From a virus: DNA of 55,302 bases. Numbering within the stretch: position 1 is the stretch's first letter; every line of letters starts with the position of its first letter. The notes under the pieces are model-generated. The model did not search any database and was not told the origin of the DNA. It saw only the letters and a list, made by a program, of their open reading frames with translations. The position numbers and the translations under genes are program-made. The DNA lies in IMG/VR virus record IMGVR_UViG_3300021964_000086, positions 1 through 55,302 of that record; one strand, written 5' to 3'. Positions 40,335-48,729 of this stretch are shown here, one piece after another.

Positions 40335-41799
40335 TTATGTCAACATGATCAAGTTCATAGTCAAGTTCTTGTTCAGAGTACACATTTATTCTTTCCATAA
40401 AGTGATTAAGGGTAAAGTTTCTTTGCTCTTTCCATGAGAAATCATCAGCAACATCATACAAAGTTGCTTTAACTTTATTGTCACCAAGACGCAACCCACG
40501 ACCAAGAGACTGTAAAATTCGTACTTTAGATTTGGTAGGACTTGCAAATATAACATTGTGAAGATTCCTAATATTAATACCAGTAGAAAAGGTTCCGTAA
40601 CTCGCAACGATAATGGCATTGTTTTCATTTTCTGTAATACTCCTGACTGTTTCACGATCTTTGGTTTCTGTGCCACCATAGACGAAAAACAGTTTTCGTG
40701 TTTGATGATCTAAGGTATCACCTATGAGACTGTGTAATACTCGACCATGTTTTTCTACATATTGAAATAAAACTAAAGTATTACCAGTTCTTGTTTTTGT
40801 TAGATTGCGAATGAATCTATTGCGTTTCTCATGTGACACTATATAGTCCATTTCTTCTTGGTAGTTTAGTTTCTTCACATGTTTACATTCATCTTGTGAA
40901 TATTTCAGTATGAGACATTGTATTTGTAAGTCCGCTAGTTGTTTCTTATCTATCAGTTCTCGTGTAGAAATTACACTATGCACGGTACCAAACAAACCCT
41001 CTAAAACTAACTTATGCACTTTACTATCATCTAATGTACCAGTAGTGCCTATACGATATTTCGCATTAACACAAGCACTCATAATTTTTTGTAATTCTTT
41101 AGATTTGTATAGATGTGCTTCGTCACCTATGACACAATCAAACTTTTCAAAATACTTTTTATCAAAGGTGGCAAGTGATTGCCATGTCGATATCACAACA
41201 GGTTTACTATCATCTATTTCATAACCATAGTATTTTCGTTGTACAAACTTTTCTGCTTCCCAACCATAATCTTCAAAATCTTTATACATTTGTTCTACCA
41301 AAGATGTGGTGGGTACGATTAACAAACATTGTTTCTCTAATGAGGTAAGTAATCGTATGATACAATAAATGATTAATGACTTACCTGATGCAGTAGGTGA
41401 TAGTAATATTGCTCGTTTATGATTGATCGCATGAGAAAACGCTGAGAGTTGATAATCTCGTATTTTGATTGAATCCTTAATAATTTTGTCTGCGAACTTA
41501 GAAAAAGTGTTGCTCAGCACGCCGCTAAGCGTGTTTTCAAGACCCTCTCGTATGATTGTACCCCCCGTATTTTGCATAAAATGTTCAACATAAGGCAACA
41601 GTCCGTAATATAACTTACCAGTTGCTTTTGAGAATAATCGTATCTGACCATCCCATCGTTTGGCACGAACACTTGGCATAAATGAAGCACCAGGTACTTT
41701 GAAAGTAAAAAATTCAGATAGTTCTTGCAGTAAACCTAAATCTTCACTTGTACACTTGATATAAGATTCATTATACTTTGTTATTTTTAATTCTCTCAT
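40330..41799 (-). CDS. uvsW: Recombination DNA/RNA helicase UvsW
   Basis: 489 residues, superfamily 2: an N-terminal domain (KVPGASFMPSVRAKRWDGQI), IRDYQLSAF Q-motif, Walker A LLSPTASGKSL, DEAH box CVIGDEAHL, TGT motif and C-terminal QSLGRGLRLGDNK. UvsW unwinds branched DNA and R-loops, switching T4 from origin- to recombination-dependent replication. Near T4 length (503). It overlaps the upstream gene by 29 bases. Confidence 0.95.
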   Translation of the reverse strand: MRELKITKYNESYIKCTSEDLGLLQELSEFFTFKVPGASFMPSVRAKRWDGQIRLFSKATGKLYYGLLPYVEHFMQNTGGTIIREGLENTLSGVLSNTFSKFADKIIKDSIKIRDYQLSAFSHAINHKRAILLSPTASGKSLIIYCIIRLLTSLEKQCLLIVPTTSLVEQMYKDFEDYGWEAEKFVQRKYYGYEIDDSKPVVISTWQSLATFDKKYFEKFDCVIGDEAHLYKSKELQKIMSACVNAKYRIGTTGTLDDSKVHKLVLEGLFGTVHSVISTRELIDKKQLADLQIQCLILKYSQDECKHVKKLNYQEEMDYIVSHEKRNRFIRNLTKTRTGNTLVLFQYVEKHGRVLHSLIGDTLDHQTRKLFFVYGGTETKDRETVRSITENENNAIIVASYGTFSTGINIRNLHNVIFASPTKSKVRILQSLGRGLRLGDNKVKATLYDVADDFSWKEQRNFTLNHFMERINVYSEQELDYELDHVDIR

Positions 41800-42598
41800 T
41801 TAATTCTTCGTATGAAATGTTTGACCAATATTTTCTTTCTAATTTTTCTATCTCTGGTATAGGTTCACCCACATGTATAAACTCGTGATCCGTGTCATAT
41901 TTGTTTATTAGTTTAATTGTGTGTTTTATCCAGTTTTGAGGATCAATCGCTTGTGCTTGAGACCCTACATATCCTGTTGTGCCTTTGTAGATGTTGTTCA
42001 CTTGTTTTGACTTCGAATGATAATCGTATCCTATCAGATATATCTTGTTGTCCACATCTGCTGCCATTAACGCAATCAAGACACCTGCGTTTGTCTTCTC
42101 TTGTTGGTACTTGCCCAATCCCATTACTTTGTCTTTTTTCTTTGTCCATGTTATTTTATATCCTTCTTGATCTTCACCAAAATGTAACTTAAAATCATCT
42201 TCATGCCAATCTTTGTGTTTTTCACGAAACTGCCTCATTACATCTACATTATTTGCCCAACATGTAAAGAATCTTTTCTTTTCTCCTGGCCATTCATGTT
42301 CATCTGTATAATCTTCTATATTATCTACATCACCTATAAACTTTTTTATTATCTCTGGTTCAAACAATTTGTCGTACATAGTGTGTGGATTTTTTTCCCA
42401 TGCTCGTAAATAAACAGTATGATCAAATGCATAACCACTACGATATATCTCATGACAGATATTGTAATCCATACCTACTAATACATCTGGTGCAAAATCT
42501 CTATACAATCCATTACAACCATATATCTTACCAAATGATCTAAGTTGTTCTAAATCAAAGTCTTTTCGACTTTCTCCATTACCTATACAGAATATCAT
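41771..42598 (-). CDS. Phage protein resembling DUF115/sialyltransferase-like sugar enzymes
   Basis: 275 residues. The N-terminal pattern FCIGNGESRKDFDLEQL, KIYGCNGLYRDFAPDVLVGMD resembles the nucleotide-sugar-binding start of DUF115 or GT42-like proteins (GNGPS ... NR ... D). The middle contains TNAGVLIALMAADVDNKIYLIGYD. Glycosyltransfer is a possibility, not an established function. It is coupled to the 2OG oxygenase gene by an ATGA-type overlap, so the two may act together. Confidence 0.5.
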   Translation of the reverse strand: MIFCIGNGESRKDFDLEQLRSFGKIYGCNGLYRDFAPDVLVGMDYNICHEIYRSGYAFDHTVYLRAWEKNPHTMYDKLFEPEIIKKFIGDVDNIEDYTDEHEWPGEKKRFFTCWANNVDVMRQFREKHKDWHEDDFKLHFGEDQEGYKITWTKKKDKVMGLGKYQQEKTNAGVLIALMAADVDNKIYLIGYDYHSKSKQVNNIYKGTTGYVGSQAQAIDPQNWIKHTIKLINKYDTDHEFIHVGEPIPEIEKLERKYWSNISYEELNERIKNNKV

Positions 42599-43092
42599 TT
42601 TTTTACCTCAAAATTTAAATTAATATTTACTCTCATATTTTGATCTGTTTGTGTAACTGATCTATGTGGTGTTCCGCCATCAAAAACTATTGCTTGATTT
42701 TCGATAGAATTAAACTTTGTGCCATTTTCAAATTCTGTGTAACCATTATTTGTATTAATACTTAATAAACAAACTTTATGTTTTTTGTGTTGATCTATAT
42801 GATATTCATGTTTAACATGTTTGTGTTGATTAGTGTACCAATTTGCTTTTGCTCGAATTAAAATATCTTTAGTAATTTTTAGTTTTTTAATTATAGGATC
42901 TATTATTCCTTCAAATATCTCTGGTGTTGTATTCACTTCATAACTGTGATGAAATAAATGAAAAAACATAAACTGTCTATCTGAACGAAGCGCAACAGCA
43001 TCATTATAATACCAAGGCATTCTAGGACTTAACATAAAATCTTGTATTTCTTTAAAAGTCTTTTTAGGTAAAAAGTTTTTGTATATTTTCAT
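42595..43092 (-). CDS. 2-oxoglutarate/Fe(II) dioxygenase
   Basis: 165 residues. Facial triad His98-x-Asp100 in EYHIDQH and His143 in GTPHRSV, with 2OG-binding Arg154 in MRVNINLNF; YTEFENGTKF gives the usual double-stranded beta-helix pattern. Such enzymes hydroxylate proteins, nucleobases or small molecules and are frequent in marine T4-like phages. It lies between uvsY and the DUF115-like gene, overlapping both. Substrate unknown; a DNA base cannot be excluded. Confidence 0.85.
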   Translation of the reverse strand: MKIYKNFLPKKTFKEIQDFMLSPRMPWYYNDAVALRSDRQFMFFHLFHHSYEVNTTPEIFEGIIDPIIKKLKITKDILIRAKANWYTNQHKHVKHEYHIDQHKKHKVCLLSINTNNGYTEFENGTKFNSIENQAIVFDGGTPHRSVTQTDQNMRVNINLNFEVKK

Positions 43093-43520
43093 TACATACT
43101 ACCCATAGTAAACTTTTTCCATTCTATTGCATTTTTAATTTGAAATGTACGATTGTTTATTTGTTTTAATGTGTTTTCACAATAATTACATATTTGTTTG
43201 AGATACTCAATCTTTTGTCTTGACTTCATAATATCTTCATCAGCATCAATAAACTTATCTACATCTTGTCGTAATACCTTTAAATCAAAGTTTGTATCTT
43301 TGTATTCTTGTGGTTCTGCTTTACCAGTATAGAACAACCACTTTTTTAAATGTAGTTGTGAATGATCGCCCTCTGCTTTTTTTAACATAAGAGCATATGT
43401 AGAATATGTTTTGAGATATTGAGAATGTAGTTGTGGGGTCTTTAGACTTTCTAGGTCTAGTTCAGTATCATCAATTTTCAGGTCTTTCTCGACCTGAGCT
43501 TGTAGCTCATCAAGTGTCAT
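43092..43520 (-). CDS. uvsY: Recombination mediator UvsY
   Basis: 142 residues matching T4 UvsY (137) in size, start (MTLDELQAQVEKDLKID), LHSQYLKTYSTYALMLKKAE and C-terminal LKQICNYCENTLKQINNRTF followed by a basic end. It loads UvsX onto gp32-coated ssDNA. Shares one base with the 2OG gene. Confidence 0.88.
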   Translation of the reverse strand: MTLDELQAQVEKDLKIDDTELDLESLKTPQLHSQYLKTYSTYALMLKKAEGDHSQLHLKKWLFYTGKAEPQEYKDTNFDLKVLRQDVDKFIDADEDIMKSRQKIEYLKQICNYCENTLKQINNRTFQIKNAIEWKKFTMGSM

Positions 43521-43548
43521 AATTTAATCCTTTGTATTATATAGTAAA

Positions 43549-44148
43549 CTAAAAAGGGGTCGTATATTTGTGTAGTTTATAACCAAATGTTACTGTTGCA
43601 GTAAGATATTCTACATCAGTTGCACTTTGATTATAATTTAAACCAGATAATGATTTAGGATATGTATCTTCAAAAGTTAACTCAACAATTGGAATATTTC
43701 TTGCTGACAATATAATCATTTTTGCATCTGAAAATATTGCACCATCATTAGTTGCTGTTGTTACTCTACCAGCATCTTGAAGATTTGTTTGTTGAGATAA
43801 TGGCATACGATCACCGCCATCTGTAATTAGTTCACGATATTTGTCATCACTATCCATTTGTGCAAGACCAGCCATCCAGTCATGTACACTTCGATAATTT
43901 GTCAAATCTTCGTCAACAATAAAAGTTACAGATAAGTCTTCAAATGTCATATCATTACCAGGTATTCTTACAGGCATTAATCGTGTAGGTTGATTTAATT
44001 CTGTAAGTGTAATACCAGGAATATTTGCCTGAATAGAGTTAAATTCTACTCTAGGCAGTTTGGTAATTTGAAACTTAAACTTTGTAGGATCTGCATAGTC
44101 TAATCCAGACCCACTTGGTTGTTTACTTGATAATGTTGTATCTGTCAT
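43549..44148 (-). CDS. 3: Tail completion / sheath stabilizer protein, gp3-like
   Basis: 199 residues from MTDTTLSSKQPSG. The tube-like fold is shown by FKFQITKLPRVEFNSIQANIPGI (split for reading), FEDLSVTFIVDEDLTNY, HDWMAGL, VELTFEDTYPKSLSGL and EYLTATVTFGYKLHKY. In marine T4-like phages a gp3-type gene sits between gene 23 and uvsY, as here. gp3 caps the tail tube. A baseplate tube homologue is the main alternative. The start at 44148 lies two bases after the predicted late +1, so little or no leader. Confidence 0.68.
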   Translation of the reverse strand: MTDTTLSSKQPSGSGLDYADPTKFKFQITKLPRVEFNSIQANIPGITLTELNQPTRLMPVRIPGNDMTFEDLSVTFIVDEDLTNYRSVHDWMAGLAQMDSDDKYRELITDGGDRMPLSQQTNLQDAGRVTTATNDGAIFSDAKMIILSARNIPIVELTFEDTYPKSLSGLNYNQSATDVEYLTATVTFGYKLHKYTTPF

Positions 44149-44155
44149 ATAATAG

Positions 44156-44163
44156 TATTTATG
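44156..44163 (-). promoter_or_regulatory. Late promoter box CATAAATA
   Basis: Reads GCATAAATACTA right after the gene 23 terminator hairpin; drives the gp3-like gene with a ~2-base leader. Confidence 0.68.
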
Positions 44164-44166
44164 CAT

Positions 44167-44201
44167 AAAAAAAGGGGGAGTTTTGACGCCCCCCCCTTTT
44201 T
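44167..44201 (-). terminator. Intrinsic terminator after gene 23
   Basis: Minus strand: A-run, G-run, 10-13 base loop, CCCCC, then seven T. Perfect GC stem plus U-tract, 18 bases after the gp23 stop. The strongest terminator in the window. Confidence 0.88.
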
Positions 44202-44219
44202 AATTAAGTTGAAAAAGTA

Positions 44220-45488
44220 TTACATTAAGTTAGTTACTTTAACCATTCTGTAATAGATGTTTGACTGATCAGTTCCAACATCAGTAGCCTGTGCTGAAGA
44301 CTCAGCGAAAGGATTTCTGATTAAACCATATCTGGTTTTGAAACCAATTTTTGGTTGGAATGTATCTTCTCCAACTGCTCTCACCATTTGTAGTGGAACA
44401 TATGGACAATAGAACATACCAGCGTCATAAGGTGATGTACCTTTATAACCTACAACATAGTATTGAGCAGCAGTATTGTTTGATGCATATGGATCAATAT
44501 ATACTTTGTATCTGCCGTTTAATGTACCAGCAAAAGTATTACCAGTATCATCTACATTTAGGCTATTGTTAAGAGCAGGAGTGTAATCTAATACACCAGC
44601 CATTTGTAATGCAGAAGCAACATCAGAAGAACAGATAATGATGTTACCTTTTCCTCTACGAGTTTCTTGAGCGATTACATTAGCATCTCTCTCTACTTGG
44701 AACATTAAACCTTTGAACTTCTCAACAGACCATCTACCGTTTGAATCAGTATCTAAGTCAAATGTACCTGAAGTTGTAGTGTTAATGTTTGCACCTTTTT
44801 TTGCTTTTTCGTAAATTGTTCTTACTACTTCTCTGTTGATCTCAGCAAGGATCTCAGCAGATAAGATGTTAGCCAATTCAGTTTCAGCGTCTAAACCGTG
44901 GATCGCTTTTAAGTCTTGAGCAAGTTCCATTGTGTACTCAGCTTTTAACTGTCTAGTTTTAGCTGTTACAGTTGACTTCTCAATACTGAAAGCCATCTCA
45001 GCGAATGATGAAGAAGCTTCAGCAGTTGCTGTTGCAATACCAGTACCAGCTGTTACGCTAGTTGTAGTATCGTTCATTAAACCTGGGTTTAGGGCAGCAG
45101 AACTATGAGTACCAGTTCCAGAGAAATCTGAATCTGCTTCGTTGAATAGCGCTTCTGTGCCTGAGTTTGAAGTAAATCTGGACTTCATTGCAAAGATCAG
45201 ACCAGTTGGTCCAGTCATTGGTTGAACGCCACAGATGTCGTATGCGATAAGATTAGGCATTGCTCTTCTTACCAATGAGATTAGGATTGGATCCCAGTTT
45301 GCTACAGCACTGTCACCAGTAATGTTTGCAATCTCACCGAGGAATGCTTTGTCTTCTTTCGCAGCTTTTTCTTGGTTTTCAAGGATAACAGCAGTTACCG
45401 CTTTCTTGTAAGGGTTTTCTATTTTTGGTAGATCGCCATGCTCAAGAACCGGAGCCCACTTTTCCTGTAAGTTTTGCGAATTAAACAT
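44220..45488 (-). CDS. 23: Major capsid protein gp23
   Basis: 422 residues. LQEKWAPVLEHGDLPKIENP at the N-terminus, LVRRAMPNLIAYDICGVQPM, TGPTGLIFAMKSRF and C-terminal TRYGLIRNPFAES are gp23 signatures. It forms the prohead hexamers after folding help and is cleaved by gp21; AFLGE|I gives a plausible cut after Glu52 (T4 cuts after Glu65). Its own strong terminator follows. Confidence 0.97.
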   Translation of the reverse strand: MFNSQNLQEKWAPVLEHGDLPKIENPYKKAVTAVILENQEKAAKEDKAFLGEIANITGDSAVANWDPILISLVRRAMPNLIAYDICGVQPMTGPTGLIFAMKSRFTSNSGTEALFNEADSDFSGTGTHSSAALNPGLMNDTTTSVTAGTGIATATAEASSSFAEMAFSIEKSTVTAKTRQLKAEYTMELAQDLKAIHGLDAETELANILSAEILAEINREVVRTIYEKAKKGANINTTTSGTFDLDTDSNGRWSVEKFKGLMFQVERDANVIAQETRRGKGNIIICSSDVASALQMAGVLDYTPALNNSLNVDDTGNTFAGTLNGRYKVYIDPYASNNTAAQYYVVGYKGTSPYDAGMFYCPYVPLQMVRAVGEDTFQPKIGFKTRYGLIRNPFAESSAQATDVGTDQSNIYYRMVKVTNLM

Positions 45489-45509
45489 TGTGTTTATCTC
45501 TCCTTAGTT

Positions 45510-46769
45510 TTAATTTCCGTAGATATCTCTACTTTTTCCCCTACTGATTGCAGCCGCATATCTAGACATTGAATCACTCATATCAGATACTATGTTACCA
45601 TCATTGGAATTTTGTTGTACTGTGTCAACATTTTCTGTTGATTCAGGTGCTTTTGCTTGACCAAAATATGACTCTTTAATAGTTGCCAATTTTTTAGCAT
45701 AAGCATCAGCGTTCTCGAAAGATACATCTTCAGTTAAAGATTTGATCTTCTCTTTTTCAGTATCAGCTAAGCCTTCTACTGCTTGTTCAAAGATTTCGTC
45801 TTTTGTATATCCTTCGATTAACTTTTTGTCTTCAATAGACTTCTCAGTCATCTCATTGATCTTAGCTTTCATTTCTTCAAGCTCTTTTTCTTTTGCTTCC
45901 AGAATGTCATATTTCTCATCTGGAACATCAATGTAATGATCTTCGAATAACTGTTTTAGACCACCAATAAAGTCTTCAGCGATTTCGCCCTTGATACCTT
46001 TTTCGATAGCAAGTTCGTTATCAGCCATCCACTGTTCTACAATGTAGTTCAGATAGTTGTCGACTTTAGTTGTTAGTTCTTCTTTTACAGTTGCTTTTGC
46101 TTCGTCTAATTCTGAAGCGTATTCGCTTTCTAATCTTTCGATTTCAGATTTTACTTTAGACTTAACAGCAGCTTCAAAGATTGTAGCAGCCTTTGTTTTA
46201 AATTCTTCGGATAAAGAATCATCACCAGAAACTAAAGCATTAACATCATCTGATACATCAATAGATTTTACTCTTTGATCTACAGCTTCTTTGTTAATTT
46301 TTTTGCTTTCTTCCTTCTCTTCCTCATCATCTGATTCATCGTCACCATGCATAGCAGACATGATTTTTTTGTAAGAAGCAGCAATATCTGCTTTCTTCAT
46401 TTTGTTCATGTTGTCATACATTGCTTGAATCATACCAGATTTTGTCTTTGGCATTTCCATGATTTCGTCTTCGTCTTCTTTATCGTCTTCTTTTTCGTCC
46501 TCGTCACCGTTGTCCGCAGCCTCTTTTACTTTTAGAGGTTTTTCTGCTGGTGCGGCACCTTTTGTAGGAGCAGATGAGTCTTTCTTAACCTTGTCGTCTG
46601 CCTTGTCTTGACCTGGTTTTTGATCAGGTTTAACAAGTGCGGGTCCAAGATCCTCATAGTCGCCGCCTTTTTCCATCGGATCTGCTTTACCAGCGGATGC
46701 CTTTGGTGCGTCTGCGCCCTTAGGAGCTTCAGAAACGATTTCTTGTTCGTTTTTGATTTCTTCAGCCAT
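45510..46769 (-). CDS. 22: Prohead core scaffold gp22
   Basis: 419 residues, very acidic, Lys/Glu-rich and mostly coiled coil (LEAKEKELEEMKAKINEMTE), located between protease 21 and capsid 23. It ends MSRYAAAISRGKSRD. gp22 forms the assembly core and is degraded by gp21. Longer than T4 gp22 (269) because of an extra N-terminal disordered part (KEDDKEDEDEIMEMP), as in other marine relatives. V-S-E|A at residue 14 is a possible cut site. Confidence 0.9.
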   Translation of the reverse strand: MAEEIKNEQEIVSEAPKGADAPKASAGKADPMEKGGDYEDLGPALVKPDQKPGQDKADDKVKKDSSAPTKGAAPAEKPLKVKEAADNGDEDEKEDDKEDEDEIMEMPKTKSGMIQAMYDNMNKMKKADIAASYKKIMSAMHGDDESDDEEEKEESKKINKEAVDQRVKSIDVSDDVNALVSGDDSLSEEFKTKAATIFEAAVKSKVKSEIERLESEYASELDEAKATVKEELTTKVDNYLNYIVEQWMADNELAIEKGIKGEIAEDFIGGLKQLFEDHYIDVPDEKYDILEAKEKELEEMKAKINEMTEKSIEDKKLIEGYTKDEIFEQAVEGLADTEKEKIKSLTEDVSFENADAYAKKLATIKESYFGQAKAPESTENVDTVQQNSNDGNIVSDMSDSMSRYAAAISRGKSRDIYGN

Positions 46770-46785
46770 TTGTAATTACTCTCCT

Positions 46786-46801
46786 AATTTGATATCAAAT
46801 T
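46786..46801 (-). repeat. Perfect 16-base palindrome in the gene 22 leader
   Basis: AATTTGATATCAAATT, between the late box at 46814-46821 and the AGGAG site of gene 22. Could be a weak hairpin or protein site; no function known. Confidence 0.45.
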
Positions 46802-46813
46802 TTTGCGTATAAC

Positions 46814-46821
46814 TATTTATT
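46814..46821 (-). promoter_or_regulatory. Late promoter box AATAAATA
   Basis: Seven of eight late bases, in AATAAATAGTTAT at the end of gene 21; drives genes 22 and 23. Confidence 0.6.
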
Positions 46822-47473
46822 ATTTTGTTAATTTTCGCATAAAGCTTTCAAAGGCATGTGCCTCTGCTTTTGCTTGACGCTCTCTCGTTTCACGCTCAAT
46901 TTGTTCTTTTATTTCAGAAACATCTTGTTCTTTGATGATTCCGTTGTCCCAAATCCACTCTTTTCCTTCCATGACACCGTTGACGAATGCCTGTGGAGCA
47001 GAAGGATCTGCGACTATATCGGCTGCAGTCGCTAAATAAAAATCAGATTTTACATAGTTGGTACCGCCTTTATTCTCTAGAGAACCCATGCCTCTAGAAG
47101 AAACTCCTAGTTGTGCGCCTTCATCTATTAATGATTTGACGATTTTTCCATATGGAGTATCAGTAATCTTTGCTTCACCGATGTAATTACCTTTACTATC
47201 GCCTTCTAATTTAGTAATAATATGTGATACTCTTTCTAGATTAACAGTTGGTCCATCAGGATGTCCTAATTCACCAAATGCTCTTTTACGCTCAACAAAT
47301 TCTTTGTTGTATCTTTTAACTTCTTTTTCTAATACTTCCATAGGGTAAACACGACCATTACGGTTTTTGATGTTTGCCTGCATGAAAATACCTTTGATTT
47401 TATGAGACTTTTTACCATTATCTTCTTCAACGATATATTGTGCCTCGTTTATTTCTTCTCTAATCAGTTTCAT
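46820..47473 (-). CDS. 21: Prohead core protein protease gp21
   Basis: 217 residues, herpesvirus-type serine protease of T4 phages: catalytic His71 in GELGHPDGP, Ser125 or Ser126 in LGVSSRGMG, and KDKI-like NRNGRVYP. It cleaves head proteins after (I/L)xE and itself; the N-terminus MKLIREEINE|A offers an autoprocessing site (I-N-E|A at residue 10). It matures gp22, gp23 and probably the internal proteins encoded at 3681-17064. Confidence 0.95.
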   Translation of the reverse strand: MKLIREEINEAQYIVEEDNGKKSHKIKGIFMQANIKNRNGRVYPMEVLEKEVKRYNKEFVERKRAFGELGHPDGPTVNLERVSHIITKLEGDSKGNYIGEAKITDTPYGKIVKSLIDEGAQLGVSSRGMGSLENKGGTNYVKSDFYLATAADIVADPSAPQAFVNGVMEGKEWIWDNGIIKEQDVSEIKEQIERETRERQAKAEAHAFESFMRKLTK

Positions 47474-47497
47474 GTTGCGTATTTTCCCCTTTAGTTC

Positions 47498-47505
47498 TAT
47501 TTATG
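47498..47505 (-). promoter_or_regulatory. Late promoter box CATAAATA
   Basis: Reads ACATAAATAGAAC, 24 bases upstream of the gene 21 ATG, followed by AAAGGGG. Confidence 0.68.
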
Positions 47506-47892
47506 TTACCTAACCTCTAAAATGATGCTATAACTGTCATTTGCAACGAAATTGTGTGTCGAAAACAGTATATCACCCGTTGGTGAGGTCGCATTGTTGG
47601 CAATCTGTATTGCAGGTGTTTGTAAATCTATTGTACCTTGACCTGCAAGAAAGAGTGCTGTTGCGTTAGTAGTTCCATCAAATAGAATTTCAACGGACCC
47701 CTTAGGATCCGTTGTATTGATACTATAAATTACTCTTGCGATTTTAGTAGATGATGACGCATGATTAAGTGCGCTTGCATCTACCTTAGTGACAAGACTT
47801 TCTCCTGTGCCGTCTGAGAAGTTTGTAAACTTCATCACGGTTTTAGAACCGCTTACATCAGTAATTGTTTGACTTGTTACGGTATCAGCCAT
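47506..47892 (-). CDS. Small beta-rich virion protein, paralogue A
   Basis: 128 residues: KFTNFSDGTGESLVTKVDAS, IARVIYSINTTDPKGSVEIL, ILFSTHNFVANDSYSIILEV. It shares layout with the next upstream protein (V..D AS...H...R.I.W/YS..T...G...LLFD), so the two are a tandem duplication. Such pairs lie between genes 68 and 21 in marine T4-like phages and are likely decoration proteins. Confidence 0.6.
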   Translation of the reverse strand: MADTVTSQTITDVSGSKTVMKFTNFSDGTGESLVTKVDASALNHASSSTKIARVIYSINTTDPKGSVEILFDGTTNATALFLAGQGTIDLQTPAIQIANNATSPTGDILFSTHNFVANDSYSIILEVR

Positions 47893-48296
47893 TATCTTGT
47901 TTGTCCTGAGTTATCATAACCTTTTGATTTAGTTACTTCGATTATGATTGTTCCTGTTGCCGCAGAAGCATTGTTGATCAGTATATCACCAGTCACACCA
48001 GAACTCTCTGGGTTTGTGATCAGTGGTTGTTTGCCATGATATCCATACTCACCACTACCATGTAATGATATTGCGTGATCATTTGAACTTGCATCAAACA
48101 ATAATTGTATATCACTTGTTGCTGCGGTTGTATTCCATTTAATACTTCTTATGTGTAATGTTGGGTTAGACGAATGACCTCTTAAGGTACTTGCGTCAAC
48201 ACATACAACATTTGAATTGGTATCGTTATTGATTTCGAACATTCTTACTGTTCTAGTCGCACTATCTACCAAATTTCTTGCGTTTACTATAGCCAT
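47892..48296 (-). CDS. Small beta-rich virion protein, paralogue B
   Basis: 134 residues: RTVRMFEINNDTNSNVVCVD, HIRSIKWNTTAATSDIQLLF, GDILINNASAATGTIIIEVT. Related to the protein at 47506-47892 with which it shares one base (stop/start overlap). Probably a head or tail decoration protein; inferred from position and fold type. Confidence 0.6.
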   Translation of the reverse strand: MAIVNARNLVDSATRTVRMFEINNDTNSNVVCVDASTLRGHSSNPTLHIRSIKWNTTAATSDIQLLFDASSNDHAISLHGSGEYGYHGKQPLITNPESSGVTGDILINNASAATGTIIIEVTKSKGYDNSGQTR

Positions 48297-48308
48297 TTTT
48301 ACTCTCCT

Positions 48309-48560
48309 TTATATGGTTAGGCCTGTTTCTTTTTCGAAATAAGCTTCTATATCTGTTGGTTGTACTCTATATTTTTTTGCTACATCTTTCATAATCTTAG
48401 GAAAGGTAGTCAAAACTTTTTGTGGTGTCTTTGCCATCATAGCAAAAACATCATCTACGGCCTTCTTAACTTTAGGCGCTAATTTTCGATAATTAAGAGA
48501 ACGCTTGTGTTCGTCTTTTTCTTTAATCGTCAATCTCAGCTGGTTCAGCGTTATCGCCAT
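48309..48560 (-). CDS. 68: Prohead core protein, gp68-like by position
   Basis: 83 residues, basic and helical: LTIKEKDEHKRSLNYRKLAP, KVKKAVDDVFAMMAKTPQKV. It lies where T4 has gene 68 (20-67-68-21), overlapping the gp67-like gene by 38 bases. Assignment is mainly positional. Confidence 0.6.
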   Translation of the reverse strand: MAITLNQLRLTIKEKDEHKRSLNYRKLAPKVKKAVDDVFAMMAKTPQKVLTTFPKIMKDVAKKYRVQPTDIEAYFEKETGLTI

Positions 48561-48729
48561 CTTGTTCCTCAGGTTCTTTATTCATGATAGTGCCTGCCAA
48601 GTCTTTTCTCTTAGCGTCTAACTCACTACCTACTTTGTCTGCGAGTGCAGCCTTAAATTCTGTTTCTGCTGATACATTATCACCAGCGTCTAAAGCATCA
48701 ATCATGCTTTTAGTATTTTCTATGCTCAT
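48523..48729 (-). CDS. 67: Prohead core protein, gp67-like
   Basis: 68 residues, acidic: SMIDALDAGDNVSAETEFKA, ALADKVGSELDAKRKDLAGT. This pattern is typical of marine gp67 homologues, and it follows the portal gene by a four-base overlap as in T4. gp67 helps set head length and core assembly. Confidence 0.72.
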   Translation of the reverse strand: MSIENTKSMIDALDAGDNVSAETEFKAALADKVGSELDAKRKDLAGTIMNKEPEEQDGDNAEPAEIDD

